From assembly GCF_005405485.1 (NCBI RefSeq), contig NZ_BJED01000001.1, positions 124,001 to 188,000 of the forward strand: a DNA stretch of 64,000 nt, read 5' to 3'. Shown here in pieces: positions 43,692 through 52,674 of this stretch. The DNA is from Enterococcus hulanensis. Its GTDB lineage: Bacteria; Bacillota; Bacilli; Lactobacillales; Enterococcaceae. A program made the position numbers and the translations under genes. Under the pieces are notes generated by a model. It saw nothing but the letters and a program-made list of their open reading frames with translations. It had not been told where the DNA came from and searched no databases. How positions within the stretch are numbered: the stretch's first letter is position 1; every line of letters begins with the position of its first letter.

Positions 43692-44093
43692 ATGAACATT
43701 AAAGAAGTTAGTGAAAAGTACGATCTTTCCCCGGACACGATCCGCTATTACGAACGCATTGGGGTGATCCCACCGATCACTCGTGATAAAAATGGGTATC
43801 GGGACTTTTCTGAAAAGGATTTGAACTGGGTCTACTTTGCCAAAGTTTTGCGCAATGCCGGAGTATCGGTGGAAGGCTTGATCGACTATGCCAGCCTTTC
43901 TCGTGAAGGCGGCGAAACACTAGGTGCTAGAAAAGCGATCTTGCAGGAGCATTTAGATGATGCGGAGAAAAAAATCAAAGCGTTAGAAGAAGCGCGGGAT
44001 TATTTGAAATATAAATTGGATAATTTTGACACTCATATGGTGAATTACGAAAAGGAAAAATTACAGATCAATAATGAGTTGAAGGAAGAGTGA
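43692..44093 (+). CDS. MerR-family regulator (AdhR-like)
   Basis: A 133-residue MerR protein: winged helix (1-70; MNIKEVSEKYDLSPDTIRYYERIGVIPPITRDKNGYRDF) and a dimer coiled coil (about 75-125). No C-terminal cysteine pair for metal binding is seen. It resembles the regulators that sense reactive aldehydes or electrophiles, such as AdhR. It is co-transcribed with the SDR and AKR genes. The paralogue at 49887 has the same N-terminal design. The promoters at 42010, 48679 and 49836 share a compatible operator. Confidence 0.87.
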   Translation: MNIKEVSEKYDLSPDTIRYYERIGVIPPITRDKNGYRDFSEKDLNWVYFAKVLRNAGVSVEGLIDYASLSREGGETLGARKAILQEHLDDAEKKIKALEEARDYLKYKLDNFDTHMVNYEKEKLQINNELKEE

Positions 44094-44120
44094 TGACTTA
44101 CCTGGGAAGGTGGAACACAA

Positions 44121-44813
44121 ATGAAAAAAAGCTTCGGGATTATCGCAGCAATTTTTACCGTTACAATGTTGTCAGCTTGCAGCAATAATGCAGCAGAGGA
44201 TTCAACTACAAGTGAAAGCAAGAACGAGACTTCGGTTTCGACGATTCAAGACAAAGAAAAATTCGGCAATTCGTTAGTGGTCTATTTTTCGATGCCGGAA
44301 ACCAATGATCCGGAAAATATGACGGAAGAAGAAGAGAACAGTGCAGTCGTGATTGCTGGTAAGGTCTTAGGTAATACACAATATGTCGCCGAAACGATTC
44401 AGGAACAACTTGGGACAGAAATTTTTAGGATCGAACCAGAAACGGCTTATCCAACCGATCATGAAAAATTAGTTGACTTAGCCAGCCAAGAGCAAGAGGA
44501 CAAGGCAAGACCAGCCATCAAAGAAAAAATTGCATCGATCGATCAGTATGATACGATTTTTCTTGGCTATCCCAATTGGTGGGGCGATATGCCGATGATT
44601 CTTTACAGCTTTTTAGCTGAAACAGATTTGGCAGGAAAAACGATCATTCCGTTCAACACCCATGGCGGCAGCGGCTTTTCCGATACGATCAATTCCATCA
44701 AGCAGGAAGAACCGGAGGCGACAGTGATTGAAGAAGGCTATTCCGTCAATCGAGATGCGGCTGCGGAAAGTAAACCAGAGGTCATTGCTTGGCTGAATGA
44801 TCTGGATATCTAA
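44121..44813 (+). CDS. Flavodoxin-like lipoprotein
   Basis: A 230-residue lipoprotein. The signal peptide ends at the lipobox LSAC (C20), then a Ser/Thr linker leads to a flavodoxin fold (about 50-230; SLVVYFSMPETNDPENM, the GYPNWWGDMPMILYSFL block near 150, and NTHGGSGF). It would bind FMN on the outer face of the membrane. GGAAGG lies before the ATG. It is the last gene of the SDR-AKR-MerR unit. Membrane-anchored flavodoxins of this type are common in lactic acid bacteria, but the electron partner is unknown. Confidence 0.85.
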   Translation: MKKSFGIIAAIFTVTMLSACSNNAAEDSTTSESKNETSVSTIQDKEKFGNSLVVYFSMPETNDPENMTEEEENSAVVIAGKVLGNTQYVAETIQEQLGTEIFRIEPETAYPTDHEKLVDLASQEQEDKARPAIKEKIASIDQYDTIFLGYPNWWGDMPMILYSFLAETDLAGKTIIPFNTHGGSGFSDTINSIKQEEPEATVIEEGYSVNRDAAAESKPEVIAWLNDLDI

Positions 44814-44822
44814 CTATTGAAG

Positions 44823-44854
44823 GGATCGTTGCGAGTTCTTTTCGCAGCGATTCC
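44823..44854 (+). other. Hairpin without T-run
   Basis: GGATCGTTGCGA pairs with TCGCAGCGATTCC (12 bp, one bulge). There is no T-run after it, so it is a weak terminator or an RNA processing site. Confidence 0.5.
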
Positions 44855-44893
44855 GTATTGATTAAAAAAATAAAATCTACAAGGAGTGATAAA

Positions 44894-45472
44894 ATGAAAA
44901 CGGTCTACTTGATGCGTCATGGGGAGACGCTGTTTAATCAACAGAAGAAAATTCAAGGCTGGTGTGATTCACCGTTGACAGAGTTAGGCAAAAAGCAGGC
45001 ATTGATCGCCAAAAACTATTTTATTGAAAATGAGATCGAGCTTGATAGTGCCTACTCTTCAACCTCAGAAAGAGCCTGCGATACCTTGGAGTTAGTGACC
45101 GATTTGCGTTATTCAAGAGTGAAGGGCTTGAAGGAATGGAACTTCGGGGATTTAGAGGCGGAGCATGAGTATTTAAATCCTCCTTTGCCCTATGGTGATT
45201 TTTTTGTGGCCTTTGGCGGTGAGGGAGAGCAGGAATTTCGAGCACGAGTCGCAAAGACGGTTCTTGAATTAGCCCAAGCTGATGCAGGAGAAAATATTTT
45301 AATGGTTTCACATGGCGCTTCATGCAGACAATTCATGCGGGCGTGGGAGCATACGAGCAAGGTTGAATTGCAGGGGAGAATAACGAATTGTTGTATTTTG
45401 AAGTTCGCCTTCGATAAGGATCAGTTTGAACTGTTAGAAATCATTAATCATGACTTCTCTGGGATTAGGTAA
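44894..45472 (+). CDS. Histidine phosphatase family protein (phosphoglycerate mutase-like)
   Basis: A 192-residue histidine phosphatase. The RHG motif (LMRHGETLFN, about 6-15) holds the phospho-accepting His, and the second catalytic His is in MVSHGAS (about 140). The size fits the small broad-range phosphatases. I chose the ATG at 44894 with AAGGAG upstream; a frame open further 5' has no site. The substrate is unknown. Confidence 0.87.
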   Translation: MKTVYLMRHGETLFNQQKKIQGWCDSPLTELGKKQALIAKNYFIENEIELDSAYSSTSERACDTLELVTDLRYSRVKGLKEWNFGDLEAEHEYLNPPLPYGDFFVAFGGEGEQEFRARVAKTVLELAQADAGENILMVSHGASCRQFMRAWEHTSKVELQGRITNCCILKFAFDKDQFELLEIINHDFSGIR

Positions 45473-45514
45473 AAAAACCGATTCTACTTGAAATTTAAGT
45501 AGAATCGGTTTTTT
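45472..45514. terminator. Bidirectional intrinsic terminator
   Basis: AAAAAACCGATTCTACTT pairs with AAGTAGAATCGGTTTTTT, a perfect 18-bp stem between convergent genes. Confidence 0.92.
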
Positions 45515-46385
45515 ATGTTTTCGGATCATCCGACAATATGCCGTTTTCGATCCATTCGTTTTTCTTTTTAAATGCAGCGAGATTTTGTTGAAACTCCTTT
45601 GCGTATAACAAAGAAAAAAGAGTATCCAAGATATACTCAAAGGCCACTTGCGAAGAAAAGGTGCTGACCTTTAAGAAGTCCATCTCTTCTTGAGTGAATA
45701 CGATCGCCTGAGCAGCAAGCGGGATCAAGTTTGATTGACTATTGCCGGTAAGCAGCACAGCAGGAATATTTTCGTTCAAAAAGTGTTTCATCATCCGCTC
45801 ATATTGTGGAACTCTGGCACGATAGGTGATAAAAATCGCGCAGTCTCTACTTGTCAGGCTGGCGGCATTCCAATCTTCATCGGCATATTCGTCGGCGATG
45901 ATCAAAAATTTATTGATTTTTACCAGCTTGTTTTGGAAGCTGCGGGCGCGAATCTGGGAATCCCCTTGTGCGAATAAGAAGATTCGATCTGCCTTTGCCA
46001 AAAGATCGACAGTCTCATCCAGCACTTGCTCATTTAATTGAGCGTAGGTACGTTGGACCGTATTAATCGTCAGATCGGCAATTTTTTTGGCGATGTCATT
46101 TGTTGAGTCCTGCGGCAGAAAGGGAAAATTAGCATCAACTGGATTGGAACGATAAAGTTCGCTGTGAGCGATCTCCGAAACAGCGATCCGAAAATCACGA
46201 AAGCCGTCATAGCCCATTTTTTGTGCTAAACGAATCACTGAAGAATGGGAGGTATAGGTATTATTCGCCAGTTCTGCGACATTGATCGCCGGGATCGTCG
46301 TCAAATTCTGCAAAATATAGTCTGCGATCCGTTTTTCGGTAGTGGTCAGGTCCTTTTGCAGCCGCAACTTATCAATTAAAAGCAT
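45513..46385 (-). CDS. MurR/RpiR-family regulator
   Basis: A 290-residue regulator with an N-terminal RpiR helix-turn-helix (about 1-77; TTTEKRIADYILQN, HSSVIRLAQKMGYDGFRDFR) and a C-terminal sugar isomerase (SIS) domain (about 105-250) that senses a phosphosugar. It is divergent from two Gfo/Idh/MocA dehydrogenase genes and is likely their regulator. The start codon at 46385 has AGAAGGTG upstream. Confidence 0.9.
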   Translation of the reverse strand: MLLIDKLRLQKDLTTTEKRIADYILQNLTTIPAINVAELANNTYTSHSSVIRLAQKMGYDGFRDFRIAVSEIAHSELYRSNPVDANFPFLPQDSTNDIAKKIADLTINTVQRTYAQLNEQVLDETVDLLAKADRIFLFAQGDSQIRARSFQNKLVKINKFLIIADEYADEDWNAASLTSRDCAIFITYRARVPQYERMMKHFLNENIPAVLLTGNSQSNLIPLAAQAIVFTQEEMDFLKVSTFSSQVAFEYILDTLFSLLYAKEFQQNLAAFKKKNEWIENGILSDDPKT

Positions 46386-46574
46386 GTTATCACCTTCTAG
46401 TTTGTTTTAATGGATTTATTTTTTAGAAATATTTCTCACACTGGTATCATACCGTAATTTCGCCGATTTCAGAAGAATTGTTCGTTAGTTGAAAGAAATT
46501 TTGGTACAAATGTTCAGGATTTGACCGGAAAGACACGAATGGCTGGATTAAACGTCCTGTTTTACTGAAAACTC

Positions 46575-46602
46575 TTTTCAATCAATCGGATTCTTCTATA
46601 AT
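46575..46602 (+). promoter_or_regulatory. Promoter of dehydrogenase pair
   Basis: TTTTCA (46575-46580) and TATAAT (46597-46602) are 16 bases apart, 35 bases before the first dehydrogenase gene. Confidence 0.55.
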
Positions 46603-46636
46603 AAAATTATCAAAAGAAATCTGGAGGGATTTATTC

Positions 46637-47656
46637 ATGTTAACCATCGCATATATCGGCAACGGAAAGAGTACCAACCGTTATCACTTACCCTTTTCAA
46701 CAAAACTAGCGGACAAAATCAAGGTCAAAACAATCTATTCACCAAGCGGACGAATCACATGGGAGAAAAATCCCGGCACGAATTACATTTCGGAGATCAA
46801 CGATATTTATGATGATCCGGAAATTCAATTAGTTGTGGTAACGACACCAAGTCCCTTGCATTTCAAATTAGGCAAGGAAGTCTTAGAGCATGGGAAAAAT
46901 GTCTTGATCGAAAAGCCGTTTACCGAGACTGCTGAAGAAGCGAAGGAATTGTTCCGTTTGGCAGAAGAAAAAGGCTTGTTCATTCAATGTTATCAAAATC
47001 GTCGTTATGATTCCGACTTTTTAACGGTTCAAAAGGTCATCGAAAGCGGTGTGCTGGGAGATTTGTTGGAAGTTGAAATGCATTATGATTACTATCGCCC
47101 AGAGGTTCCAGAAAGTGTTGAGAAATTTTCGATCGGAACGAGTTACCTTTACGGCCATGCCTGTCACACCTTGGATCAGGTAATCTCTTATTTCGGCCGG
47201 CCGGATGATGTTCATTACGAAGTGCGCCAGCTTTTAGGCGATGATCGAATGAATGACTATTTTGACTTGGATTTATTCTATGGTCGCATGAAGGTGTCGG
47301 TGAAATCCAGCTATTTCCGTTTGAAGGAACGCCCAAGCTTTGTCGTTTATGGGAAGAAGGGGGTCTTTGTCAAAGAGACGAAGGACCGTCAAGAAGAGCA
47401 TTTGAAGATGTTTTATATGCCGGAAAACAAGGATTTTGGGATTGATTTGCCTGAGCACTATGGTACGCTGACTTATATGGATGATGCGGGTGTGTTTCAT
47501 GAAGAAAAAGTTGTTTCAGAGATCGGTGATTACAGTCGTGTGTATGAAGATATCTATGAAACGCTGATCAACGGCAAACCAAAAGCCGTGAAGGATGAAG
47601 AAACGCTGCTGCAAATCGAAATGCTGGAAAAAGGGATTCAACAAGTTTCAAAATAG
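46637..47656 (+). CDS. Gfo/Idh/MocA-family oxidoreductase
   Basis: A 339-residue NAD(P)-dependent sugar or inositol dehydrogenase-like protein. The Rossmann start is IAYIGNGKSTNRYHLPF, the EKPF motif (catalytic Lys) lies near 94, and the C-terminal beta sheet domain carries YGHACHTLDQ with the conserved His. GGAGG lies before the ATG. The second dehydrogenase gene follows 21 bases later, so the pair is an operon, probably under the divergent RpiR regulator. Confidence 0.9.
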   Translation: MLTIAYIGNGKSTNRYHLPFSTKLADKIKVKTIYSPSGRITWEKNPGTNYISEINDIYDDPEIQLVVVTTPSPLHFKLGKEVLEHGKNVLIEKPFTETAEEAKELFRLAEEKGLFIQCYQNRRYDSDFLTVQKVIESGVLGDLLEVEMHYDYYRPEVPESVEKFSIGTSYLYGHACHTLDQVISYFGRPDDVHYEVRQLLGDDRMNDYFDLDLFYGRMKVSVKSSYFRLKERPSFVVYGKKGVFVKETKDRQEEHLKMFYMPENKDFGIDLPEHYGTLTYMDDAGVFHEEKVVSEIGDYSRVYEDIYETLINGKPKAVKDEETLLQIEMLEKGIQQVSK

Positions 47657-47677
47657 TCGAAGAAAGAAGGGGTATTG

Positions 47678-48655
47678 ATGAAATTAGCCATTTTTGGTTC
47701 GGGTAAGATTGTCCAAGAATTTTTACCAATTACGCAAGACTTGCCTGAAATTGAAGTAAAGGCCATTTTGGGAACGAAAAGAAGTCAGGAAAAAACAGAA
47801 AAAATCCAAGCGGAGTATGGGATCGATGCGTCATATACCGACATCGATGAGTGTCTGAAAAGCGATGCTTTCGATACGGTGTACGTAGCAGTGCCGAACC
47901 ACCTGCATTACAGCTTCGCGAGAAAAGCTTTGGAAGCAGGCAAGCACGTTATCTGTGAAAAGCCGTTTACGCTGAAGCATGCGGAGCTTTTAGAATTAGA
48001 AAAAATTGCGTTAGAAAAAGATTTAGTCCTGGTAGAAGCTATCACTAATCAATATTTGAAAAACTATCAAGGAATCAAAGAAGCCAGTCAAAATATCGGC
48101 AAATTAAAAATCATTGAATGTAACTACTCGCAATATTCTTCTCGCTATGACGCCTTTAAAGAAGGAACGATTTTACCTGCCTTTAATCCTAAAATGGGCG
48201 GCGGGGCCTTAATGGATATCAATATCTATAATATTCATTTGGTAGTCGGTTTGTTAGGCAAACCGCAGAAAGTTCAGTATTACGCGAATATCGAGCGCGA
48301 GATCGACACATCCGGCATGCTGATACTGGATTATGGGGATGTAAAAGTTGTTTGTATTGGTGCGAAGGATTCTGAAGCGACGATTCGTTCAACGATCCAA
48401 GGGACAGAAGGGTCCGTCGTGGTGAATGGTCCAACAAATACGCTGGAGAGCTACACTACCGAATCTCTTTCTGGAGAAAAAGCAACCTTTGACCATAAGG
48501 ATCATCCACATCGTATGTTTGATGAGTTCAAGCTGTTTAGTCAGGTGATTGCTGACAAGGATATGAGTTTTGTAAAACAGCAGCTGGAGCATAGTAAGAT
48601 CGTGATGGAGATTGTTGAAACAGCGATTAATGATGCGGGGATTGTTTTAGGTTAA
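47678..48655 (+). CDS. Gfo/Idh/MocA-family oxidoreductase
   Basis: A 325-residue member of the same superfamily but a different subgroup. The Rossmann start is KLAIFGSGKIVQEFLP, the EKPF motif lies near 93, and GGGALMDINIYNIH holds the conserved Asp/His region. I chose the ATG at 47678 with AAGGGG upstream. It has no close sequence match to its neighbour beyond the shared motifs, so the two probably catalyse successive steps on one sugar. No terminator is seen after it. Confidence 0.9.
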   Translation: MKLAIFGSGKIVQEFLPITQDLPEIEVKAILGTKRSQEKTEKIQAEYGIDASYTDIDECLKSDAFDTVYVAVPNHLHYSFARKALEAGKHVICEKPFTLKHAELLELEKIALEKDLVLVEAITNQYLKNYQGIKEASQNIGKLKIIECNYSQYSSRYDAFKEGTILPAFNPKMGGGALMDINIYNIHLVVGLLGKPQKVQYYANIEREIDTSGMLILDYGDVKVVCIGAKDSEATIRSTIQGTEGSVVVNGPTNTLESYTTESLSGEKATFDHKDHPHRMFDEFKLFSQVIADKDMSFVKQQLEHSKIVMEIVETAINDAGIVLG

Positions 48656-48678
48656 ATCAAACTTTTTAAATAAGATGC

Positions 48679-48709
48679 TTGCCTTAAAGTGAACTTCAAC
48701 GTGTATGGT
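48679..48709 (+). promoter_or_regulatory. MerR-type promoter with 19-bp spacer (AKR gene)
   Basis: TTGCCT (48679-48684) and TATGGT (48704-48709) are 19 bases apart, with TTAAAGTGAACTTCAA between them. The layout matches the promoter at 42010 almost base for base. Confidence 0.72.
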
Positions 48710-48737
48710 AGGAGTAGTTAAGGAAGGTGTGAAATAG

Positions 48738-49718
48738 ATGGAATATGCAAAACTTGGGAATACAGGATTAGATGTTTCCAGAATTTGTTTAGGTTCGATG
48801 AGTTTTGGCGATCCTAAAAACTGGATTCACAAATGGGTTTTAGAAGAAGCTGACAGCAGACCATTGATCAAGAGAGCTTTGGAGCTGGGCATCAATTTTT
48901 TTGATACGGCCAATGTTTATTCTTTAGGCCGCAGTGAAGAGATCCTTGGCAAAGCGCTGAAGGATTATGCCAGTAGAGATGAGATCGTCCTAGCGACGAA
49001 GGTCCATCAGAAAATGTTCGATGGGCCCAACGGTCAAGGCTTATCGAGAAAAGCCATTATGTCGCAAATTGATCAAAGCCTGCAACGTTTGCAGACGGAT
49101 TATGTGGATCTATATATTATTCATCGATGGGATTATACGACGCCGATCGAAGAAACGATGGAGGCGCTGCATGATGTCGTGAAGGCTGGTAAGGCTCGGT
49201 ACATCGGGGCCTCTGCCATGTATGCTTATCAATTTCAGCAGGCCAACAATATTGCTGAAAAAAACGGCTGGACCAAATTTGTCTCAATGCAAAATCATTT
49301 AAATCTGATCTATCGCGAGGAAGAACGTGAGATGATCCCGTATTGCCGTTCAGAAAAAATTGCCTTAACGCCATACAGTCCTATGGCATCCGGTAGATTA
49401 ATCCGCGATCGCTCAGAAGCGACCAAGCGCAGTACTACTGACACGGCACAAAAATCAAAATACGATGAAACCGCCGATATGGATCAACTCATTATCGATC
49501 GTGTAGCTGAATTAGCCGATAAATATGAAACGAATCGTGTGAATATCGCATTAGGCTGGTTGCTGCAAAAAGATCCAGTGGTCGCACCAGTCATAGGCGC
49601 GACAAAAATGAGCCACATCGAAACAGCAGTTGGTGCGGTGGATTTCAAATTATCAGCAGAAGATGCAGCGTATTTGGAAGAGCCATATATTCCTCATAAA
49701 GTGGTAGGTCATGACTAA
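48738..49718 (+). CDS. Aldo-keto reductase (aryl-alcohol dehydrogenase-like)
   Basis: A 326-residue aldo-keto reductase. Catalytic residues are Asp in FFDTANVY, Tyr in VYSLGRSEE, Lys in LATKVH and His in YIIHRWD. The family includes YajO- and aryl-alcohol dehydrogenase-type enzymes that reduce aromatic or small aldehydes. AAGGTGTG precedes the ATG. It is a single-gene unit with its own MerR-type promoter and a terminator. Confidence 0.9.
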   Translation: MEYAKLGNTGLDVSRICLGSMSFGDPKNWIHKWVLEEADSRPLIKRALELGINFFDTANVYSLGRSEEILGKALKDYASRDEIVLATKVHQKMFDGPNGQGLSRKAIMSQIDQSLQRLQTDYVDLYIIHRWDYTTPIEETMEALHDVVKAGKARYIGASAMYAYQFQQANNIAEKNGWTKFVSMQNHLNLIYREEEREMIPYCRSEKIALTPYSPMASGRLIRDRSEATKRSTTDTAQKSKYDETADMDQLIIDRVAELADKYETNRVNIALGWLLQKDPVVAPVIGATKMSHIETAVGAVDFKLSAEDAAYLEEPYIPHKVVGHD

Positions 49719-49728
49719 ATTAAAAGGG

Positions 49729-49760
49729 AAACTGTGTCAATTTAATTGGCACGGTTTTTT
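49729..49760 (+). terminator. Intrinsic terminator
   Basis: AAACTGTGTCAATT pairs with AATTGGCACGGTTT (two G-T pairs), followed by Ts. Confidence 0.8.
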
Positions 49761-49835
49761 GTCGTGGAAAAGGGATCTTAAAGGAATAGGAGCTGTGATT
49801 TGGTAGGGAAGTACAGAATTATTTTGTGTCTAGGA

Positions 49836-49866
49836 TTAACTTGAAGTACACTTTAAGTTAATAAAT
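49836..49866 (+). promoter_or_regulatory. MerR-type operator before second MerR gene
   Basis: TTAACTTGAAGT (49836-49847) and ACTTTAAGTTAA (49850-49861) are 12-base arms with one G-T pair. If TTAACT is the -35, the spacer to ATAAAT (49861-49866) is again 19 bases. It suggests autoregulation. Confidence 0.6.
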
Positions 49867-49886
49867 AGTAAAAAGGAGTGAGCTTA

Positions 49887-50276
49887 GTGAACATTTCTGA
49901 AGTAGCAGCGAAATTTGAAATGACACCAGCGACGATTCGCTATTATGAAAAGCAAGGATTGATCCCGCCAATTACCAGAAATGCCTCTGGAGTAAGAGAT
50001 TTCCAAGAAGAGGATCTGAATTGGGTTGAGTTTATTAAATGTATGCGAGATTCGGGATTATCGATTGATTCATTAGCTCAATATTCCAAGCTGTATCAGC
50101 AGGGAGACTCAACGTTAATCGAACGTAAAAAGATTTTGATAGACGAATATCAGAAACTGCTGGAAAAGCAGCGGCTGATCAATGGAACTGTCGCTCGTTT
50201 AGAGACGAAATTGGATAATTACGATCATATGATCCAAGAATGCCAGCAGCAAATTTTTTCTAGTACGTATAATTAA
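49887..50276 (+). CDS. MerR-family regulator
   Basis: A 129-residue MerR protein (winged helix 1-70; MNISEVAAKFEMTPATIRYYEKQGLIPPITRN) with a dimer coiled coil to about 120 and no metal-binding cysteines. It is closely related to the regulator at 43692. I chose the GTG at 49887 because AAAAGGAG lies eight bases upstream and the start then aligns with its paralogue. It is a single-gene unit with a MerR-type palindrome over its promoter. Confidence 0.87.
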   Translation: MNISEVAAKFEMTPATIRYYEKQGLIPPITRNASGVRDFQEEDLNWVEFIKCMRDSGLSIDSLAQYSKLYQQGDSTLIERKKILIDEYQKLLEKQRLINGTVARLETKLDNYDHMIQECQQQIFSSTYN

Positions 50277-50422
50277 TTTCAAAGAAGAGTTAGCGATTTT
50301 TATCTAAAAAGTGCGCGGGAAAGTGCTCTTCTCCTTTTTCGCAAAAAGTAAATTGAAAATCCCCGTCAAGAATAGTACCCTAGATAGAAATACTTGTTTT
50401 TTTGGAAATGTGAGGGAAATTG

Positions 50423-51268
50423 ATGGGGAAGATAATATTTTTAGATATTGATGGTACTTTGTGTAATGATGTTGGAGTTGTTCCAGCGAGTGCTAAACAA
50501 GCGATTATTCAGGCTTATGAAAATGGGCATCGCTTTTATTTATGTACGGGCCGATCTAAGGCAGAGATTTCTGAGGAAGTGCTGGACTTGCCGATTAGCG
50601 GGATCATTGGCGCGGGAGGCGGTTATTGTGAGGTCGACGGTGAAGTGATTCTGCATCAGGTTTTTGATTCAAATGAATTGAAAAAGCTAATCGGTTTCTT
50701 AGAGGAGCATCGTGTGGAGTATTACCTTGAATCGAATCAGGGACTATTCGCAAGTGCTAATCTGAAAAGCCGACTTATCCAGCTTACATTAGGTGACACT
50801 AAAGAGGATTCTGCAGAAGGGCAAGAAAAAATCGCGGCCATTAACTGGTTTTTAGATTTGCTGATTGATGATCCTAGTTTGATTGATTACGAAGATGTCA
50901 ATAAAGTTTCTTTTGTCAATCACTCGATTCCTTATGAGGTGATTGAGGCAGAGTATGATGGTGATTTTTATATGCTGAGAAGCACGGTTCCAGCCTTTGG
51001 ACCAGACAGCGGCGAGATCGGGATTAAGGGGATCAATAAAAAAACTGCGATTGAAACGTTGTTAAAACATATCCAGCGGGATAAGGAAGATTGTCTGGCC
51101 TTTGGCGATGGCAATAATGACCTCGTGATGTTTGAAGCAGTGGGAACTGGGATCGCGATGGGAAATGCCAAGGACGAATTAAAGGCCGCCGCCGATGAGA
51201 TTACGTTGACTCATGATGAGGGCGGTATCGCTCATACATTAGCTAAATTAGATTATGTTAAAATTTAG
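50423..51268 (+). CDS. HAD-superfamily (Cof-type) phosphatase
   Basis: A 281-residue HAD hydrolase of the Cof/YidA type. The nucleophile motif is FLDIDGTL (about 6-13), motif II is CTGRS, and motif IV is FGDGNNDLVMFE near 230 with the metal-binding Asp pair. Such enzymes dephosphorylate sugar phosphates or flavin precursors. AGGGAAATTG lies before the ATG. It is a single-gene unit. Confidence 0.9.
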   Translation: MGKIIFLDIDGTLCNDVGVVPASAKQAIIQAYENGHRFYLCTGRSKAEISEEVLDLPISGIIGAGGGYCEVDGEVILHQVFDSNELKKLIGFLEEHRVEYYLESNQGLFASANLKSRLIQLTLGDTKEDSAEGQEKIAAINWFLDLLIDDPSLIDYEDVNKVSFVNHSIPYEVIEAEYDGDFYMLRSTVPAFGPDSGEIGIKGINKKTAIETLLKHIQRDKEDCLAFGDGNNDLVMFEAVGTGIAMGNAKDELKAAADEITLTHDEGGIAHTLAKLDYVKI

Positions 51269-51281
51269 GCGAGTACACCTT

Positions 51282-51316
51282 AAAGTATGCAGTTGATTGA
51301 GCTGCATACTTTTTTA
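51282..51316 (+). terminator. Intrinsic terminator
   Basis: AAAGTATGCAG pairs with CTGCATACTTT, followed by Ts. Confidence 0.85.
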
Positions 51317-51417
51317 TCTGTTGGAATAAACTACTTTAGAGCTAGGCGGATTTTTAAATATTTTGGTGCTGTGAGCGAATCTGCTATAGTTAAAAGAAAA
51401 GAGCAAAGAGGAAAATT

Positions 51418-52299
51418 ATGGAGATCAGACTTTTACGTTACTTTTGGGCAGTCGCACAAGAAGGAAATATCTCGCGGGCCTCACGCATTTTAAATATCAC
51501 CCAGCCGACATTGAGCCGCCAGATCAAGGAGCTTGAAGAACGGATCGGCGCGCCGCTTTTTCATCGCGAAAAGAATCGCCTGAGTCTAACCAAGGACGGC
51601 TATTTTTTGAAAGAGCGGGCGGAAGAAATTCTAGCTTTGGATGAAAAATTAGAACAGGCTTTTTCTGCCCAGCGGAACGAGCAACTGAGCGGGACGATCT
51701 CGATTGGCTGTGTTGAGGCGGATAATTCCGATACGGTTGCGATGCTGCTGGAGGAACTGATCAGCGATTACCCTCAAATTCAGTTTAATTTAGTGACTGG
51801 CACTAGCGATGACATCTCGGATCGTCTTGAAAAAGGGATTTTGGATCTAGCGATATTATTGGAGCCAGTGATTTTGAATGAAGTAGAGACATTGATTTTA
51901 CCGCGAGAGGAACGCTGGGGCTTTTTGGTTTCGAAGGAGATGTTTATTGCCGAGAAGGAATTTTTGAAACCTCAGGATATCAAGGGCTTGCCGATTCTTT
52001 GTTCCAGCCGAAGTGAGGTGCAGAATTTATTGTCTGACTGGTCGGGAGAATCTTTGGATCAACTGAACATTGTTGGAAACTTCAATTTGATCTTCAACGT
52101 GCTTCCGCTGGTCAATCATAAAGTCGGTGCAGCGCTGTCGGTCGAAGGCGCGATTTTAGATCGGAGATTGGAGGAAGCCGTGTTTATTCCTTTGCAACCA
52201 TCGGTCAAAACACATTGCGTTTTAGTCTGGAAAAAAAGAGTCCAAACACCGGCTGTCCAAGAATTAATTAATCGATTTAATCATGCCTTCAAGCTATAG
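51418..52299 (+). CDS. LysR-family transcriptional regulator
   Basis: A 293-residue LysR regulator: winged helix (1-60; MEIRLLRYFWAVAQEGNISRASRILNITQPTLSRQIKELEE) and a substrate-binding domain (about 90-290). AGAGGA lies before the ATG. It is followed by the AKR-flavodoxin-cupin-CMD-AKR unit on the same strand, with a terminator and a hairpin repeat between. Control of that unit is possible; LysR targets are usually divergent, so this is uncertain. Confidence 0.9.
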   Translation: MEIRLLRYFWAVAQEGNISRASRILNITQPTLSRQIKELEERIGAPLFHREKNRLSLTKDGYFLKERAEEILALDEKLEQAFSAQRNEQLSGTISIGCVEADNSDTVAMLLEELISDYPQIQFNLVTGTSDDISDRLEKGILDLAILLEPVILNEVETLILPREERWGFLVSKEMFIAEKEFLKPQDIKGLPILCSSRSEVQNLLSDWSGESLDQLNIVGNFNLIFNVLPLVNHKVGAALSVEGAILDRRLEEAVFIPLQPSVKTHCVLVWKKRVQTPAVQELINRFNHAFKL

Positions 52300-52332
52300 T
52301 ACTATGACTATATAGGCATTAGACATAGATGG

Positions 52333-52378
52333 AAATGAGTCGTATTCTGAAGTTGTTCAGAGTATGACTCATTTTTTA
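52333..52378 (+). terminator. Intrinsic terminator after LysR gene
   Basis: AATGAGTC and GACTCATT, with GTATTCTGAA/TTCAGAGTAT continuing the stem (a few mismatches), are followed by six Ts. Confidence 0.85.
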
Positions 52379-52432
52379 ATCTATAAATATTTCACAAGCA
52401 AAAACATTGAATCAACAGCGTTAACGGTGTCC

Positions 52433-52652
52433 GGCTTCACGAACTAACTTTATCGGCAATAAGCGAAAATTTTGTTAAGTCTGAGAAACGCCAAGTAGGT
52501 ATCAATCAACATCAGCTCCTAAAGATCGCTGTGTTTCTTGACAACTTATCAAAATTTTAGACTTATTGTTGTGAGACACAGCGATCGGTTTTTGGAGCTG
52601 ATGTGGAACAGTACCTACTTGGTGCTCAAAAGCTGAGCGAGTTCGCGAAGCC
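52433..52652. repeat. Hairpin repeat element, copy 2 (220 bp, nested palindromes)
   Basis: Its ends match copy 1 (GGCTTCACGAACT and AGTTCGCGAAGCC). Inside are further nested pairs: CCAAGTAGGTA/TACCTACTTGG (52491/52612), CATCAGCTCC/GGAGCTGATG (52510/52594) and GATCGCTGTGT/ACACAGCGATC (52524/52576). The whole can fold as one long hairpin. It ends 22 bases before the AKR gene, so it may be transcribed into the operon's leader. Confidence 0.78.
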
Positions 52653-52674
52653 TTTCTAATTAAGGAGGCTATTT

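Noticed and set aside
52433-52652. Long hairpin repeat as an insertion sequence
   Set aside because: No transposase frame and no clear target duplication can be seen; it is kept as a non-coding repeat.
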